A DNA stretch of 64,000 nt from Dyella ginsengisoli LA-4 (GTDB lineage: Bacteria > Pseudomonadota > Gammaproteobacteria > Xanthomonadales > Rhodanobacteraceae): assembly GCF_000334915.1 (NCBI RefSeq), contig NZ_AMSF01000010.1:86305-150304 (forward strand). Direction: 5' to 3'. The position numbers and the translations under genes are program-made. This document shows, in pieces, positions 63,064-64,000 of this stretch. Below the pieces are notes generated by a model that searched no databases, was not told the DNA's origin, and saw only the letters and a list, made by a program, of their open reading frames with translations. The number at the start of each line of letters is the position of its first letter. Within the stretch, counting starts at the first letter, position 1.

Positions 63064-64000
63064 TCAGCCCTCCGCGCGGGCCCTGAGCGCCGCCACCGCC
63101 GGCAGTTCCTTGCCCTCGAGGAATTCGAGGAACGCGCCGCCGCCGGTGGAGATGTAGGACACGTCCTTCTCGATGCCGTACTTGTCCACGGCCGCCAGCG
63201 TGTCGCCGCCGCCGGCGATCGAGAACGCCGGGGAGGCGGCGATCGCGCGGGCGAGGGTCTCGGTGCCCATGCCGAAGGCATCGAACTCGAACACGCCCAC
63301 CGGACCGTTCCACACCACCGTGCCGGCCTTGGCGATCAGCGCGGCGTAGCGTTTGGCGGTCTCCGGGCCGATGTCCAGGATCATCTCGCCGTCCTTGACC
63401 TGGTCCACCGCCTTCACCGTCGGCGTCGCCTGCGCGGAGAACTCCGGCGCGACCACCACGTCCACCGGCAGCGGCACCTCGGCACCGCGGCGCTTGGCGT
63501 CGGCGATGACCTTCTTCGCCGCGTCGAGCAGGTCCGGCTCGTACAGCGAGTTGCCGACGCCGTGGCCGGCCGCGGCGATGAAGGTATTGGCGATGCCGCC
63601 GCCGACGATCAGCTGGTCGACCTTGCCGATCAGGTTTTCCAGCAGGGTGAGCTTGGTGGAAACCTTGGAGCCGGCGACGATCGCCAGCAGCGGCTTGGCC
63701 GGGTGCTCCAGTGCCTTGCCCAGCGCGTCCAGCTCCGCGGCCAGCAGCGGCCCGGCGGCGGCTACCTTGGCGAAGCGGATCACCCCATGGGTGGAGGCCT
63801 GGGCACGATGCGCGGTGCCGAAGGCATCCATCACGAACACGTCGCACAGCGCCGCGTACTTCTTCGACAGCGCCTCGTCGTCCTTGCCCTCGCCGACGTT
63901 CATGCGGCAGTTTTCCAGCACCACCACCTCGCCCTCGGCGACGTCCACGCCGTCGAGGTAGTCGCGCACCAGCCGTACCGGCTTTCCGGGCTTGTCGCCG
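63064..64000 (-). CDS. pgk: Phosphoglycerate kinase, N-terminal end outside the window
   Basis: The reading frame is open to the right edge; about 312 residues are visible, so roughly the first 80-90 are missing. Recognisable blocks are [49 protein letters not shown], the ATP-binding [11 protein letters not shown] and [11 protein letters not shown], and [14 protein letters not shown] at the end. It makes ATP from 1,3-bisphosphoglycerate. Stands convergent with the aminotransferase, 13 bases from the REP hairpin. Confidence 0.95.
   Translation of the reverse strand, partial: GDKPGKPVRLVRDYLDGVDVAEGEVVVLENCRMNVGEGKDDEALSKKYAALCDVFVMDAFGTAHRAQASTHGVIRFAKVAAAGPLLAAELDALGKALEHPAKPLLAIVAGSKVSTKLTLLENLIGKVDQLIVGGGIANTFIAAAGHGVGNSLYEPDLLDAAKKVIADAKRRGAEVPLPVDVVVAPEFSAQATPTVKAVDQVKDGEMILDIGPETAKRYAALIAKAGTVVWNGPVGVFEFDAFGMGTETLARAIAASPAFSIAGGGDTLAAVDKYGIEKDVSYISTGGGAFLEFLEGKELPAVAALRARAEG

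Overview
The window is about 64 kb of high-GC bacterial chromosome. Gene content points to a gammaproteobacterium of the Xanthomonadales, most likely Rhodanobacteraceae (Rhodanobacter/Dyella-like). The evidence is a GumB/GumC-type polysaccharide operon, a PepSY-PhoP-PhoQ unit, a BirA-CoaX-SPOR operon, a CysD/CysNC pair, a metazoan-type class I aldolase among tkt, pyk, gap and pgk genes, and Xanthomonas-like REP hairpins. No rRNA, CRISPR array or insertion sequence was seen.

Layout. 1-7 kb: a surface-polysaccharide locus on the minus strand (export lipoprotein, chain-length protein, a degenerate P-loop tyrosine-kinase-like protein, an outer-membrane beta-barrel and two alpha/beta hydrolases of the kind found with exosortase loci), largely joined by ATGA overlaps. 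7-13.7 kb: dusA, the PhoPQ-like operon and birA-coaX-SPOR. 13.7-27 kb: a 13.2-kb integrated element in the 3' end of tRNA-Thr(TGT), bounded by 46-bp direct repeats. 27-36 kb: a GGDEF/EAL protein, arginase, TrpS with an extra C-terminal domain, an MgtC/DUF4010 membrane protein, a globin, a YgjP-like metalloprotein and a conserved hypothetical protein. 36-40 kb: a 2-oxoacid dehydrogenase operon on the minus strand. 40-48 kb: tryptophan 2,3-dioxygenase, two paralogous peptide transporters separated by a repeat family, a MarR regulator, and hpd-hmgA-fah for tyrosine catabolism. 48-52 kb: cysD-cysNC and tpx. 52-64 kb: gap, an S1/P1 nuclease, pyk, class I fba, two outer-membrane barrels, tkt, a DegT aminotransferase and a partial pgk.

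The most unusual part is the 13.2-kb element. Read from its right end it has a tyrosine integrase, an AlpA-like regulator, a Prim-Pol/RepA-type replicase followed by a cluster of CACTTCCGC iterons (a probable origin), a small HTH regulator, and then a leftward late-like operon. That operon encodes a coiled-coil protein, a scaffold-like protein, a terminase small subunit and two large proteins resembling podovirus internal-virion/ejection proteins. No large terminase, portal, major capsid or tail gene is present. This fits a phage satellite (PICI/P4-like lifestyle) that brings its own packaging-specificity and ejection proteins, although a deleted prophage is the alternative. The left end holds a perfect 42-bp palindrome and a possible structured RNA with its own terminator. 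Paired GGCAAC motifs at both ends look like integrase arm sites.
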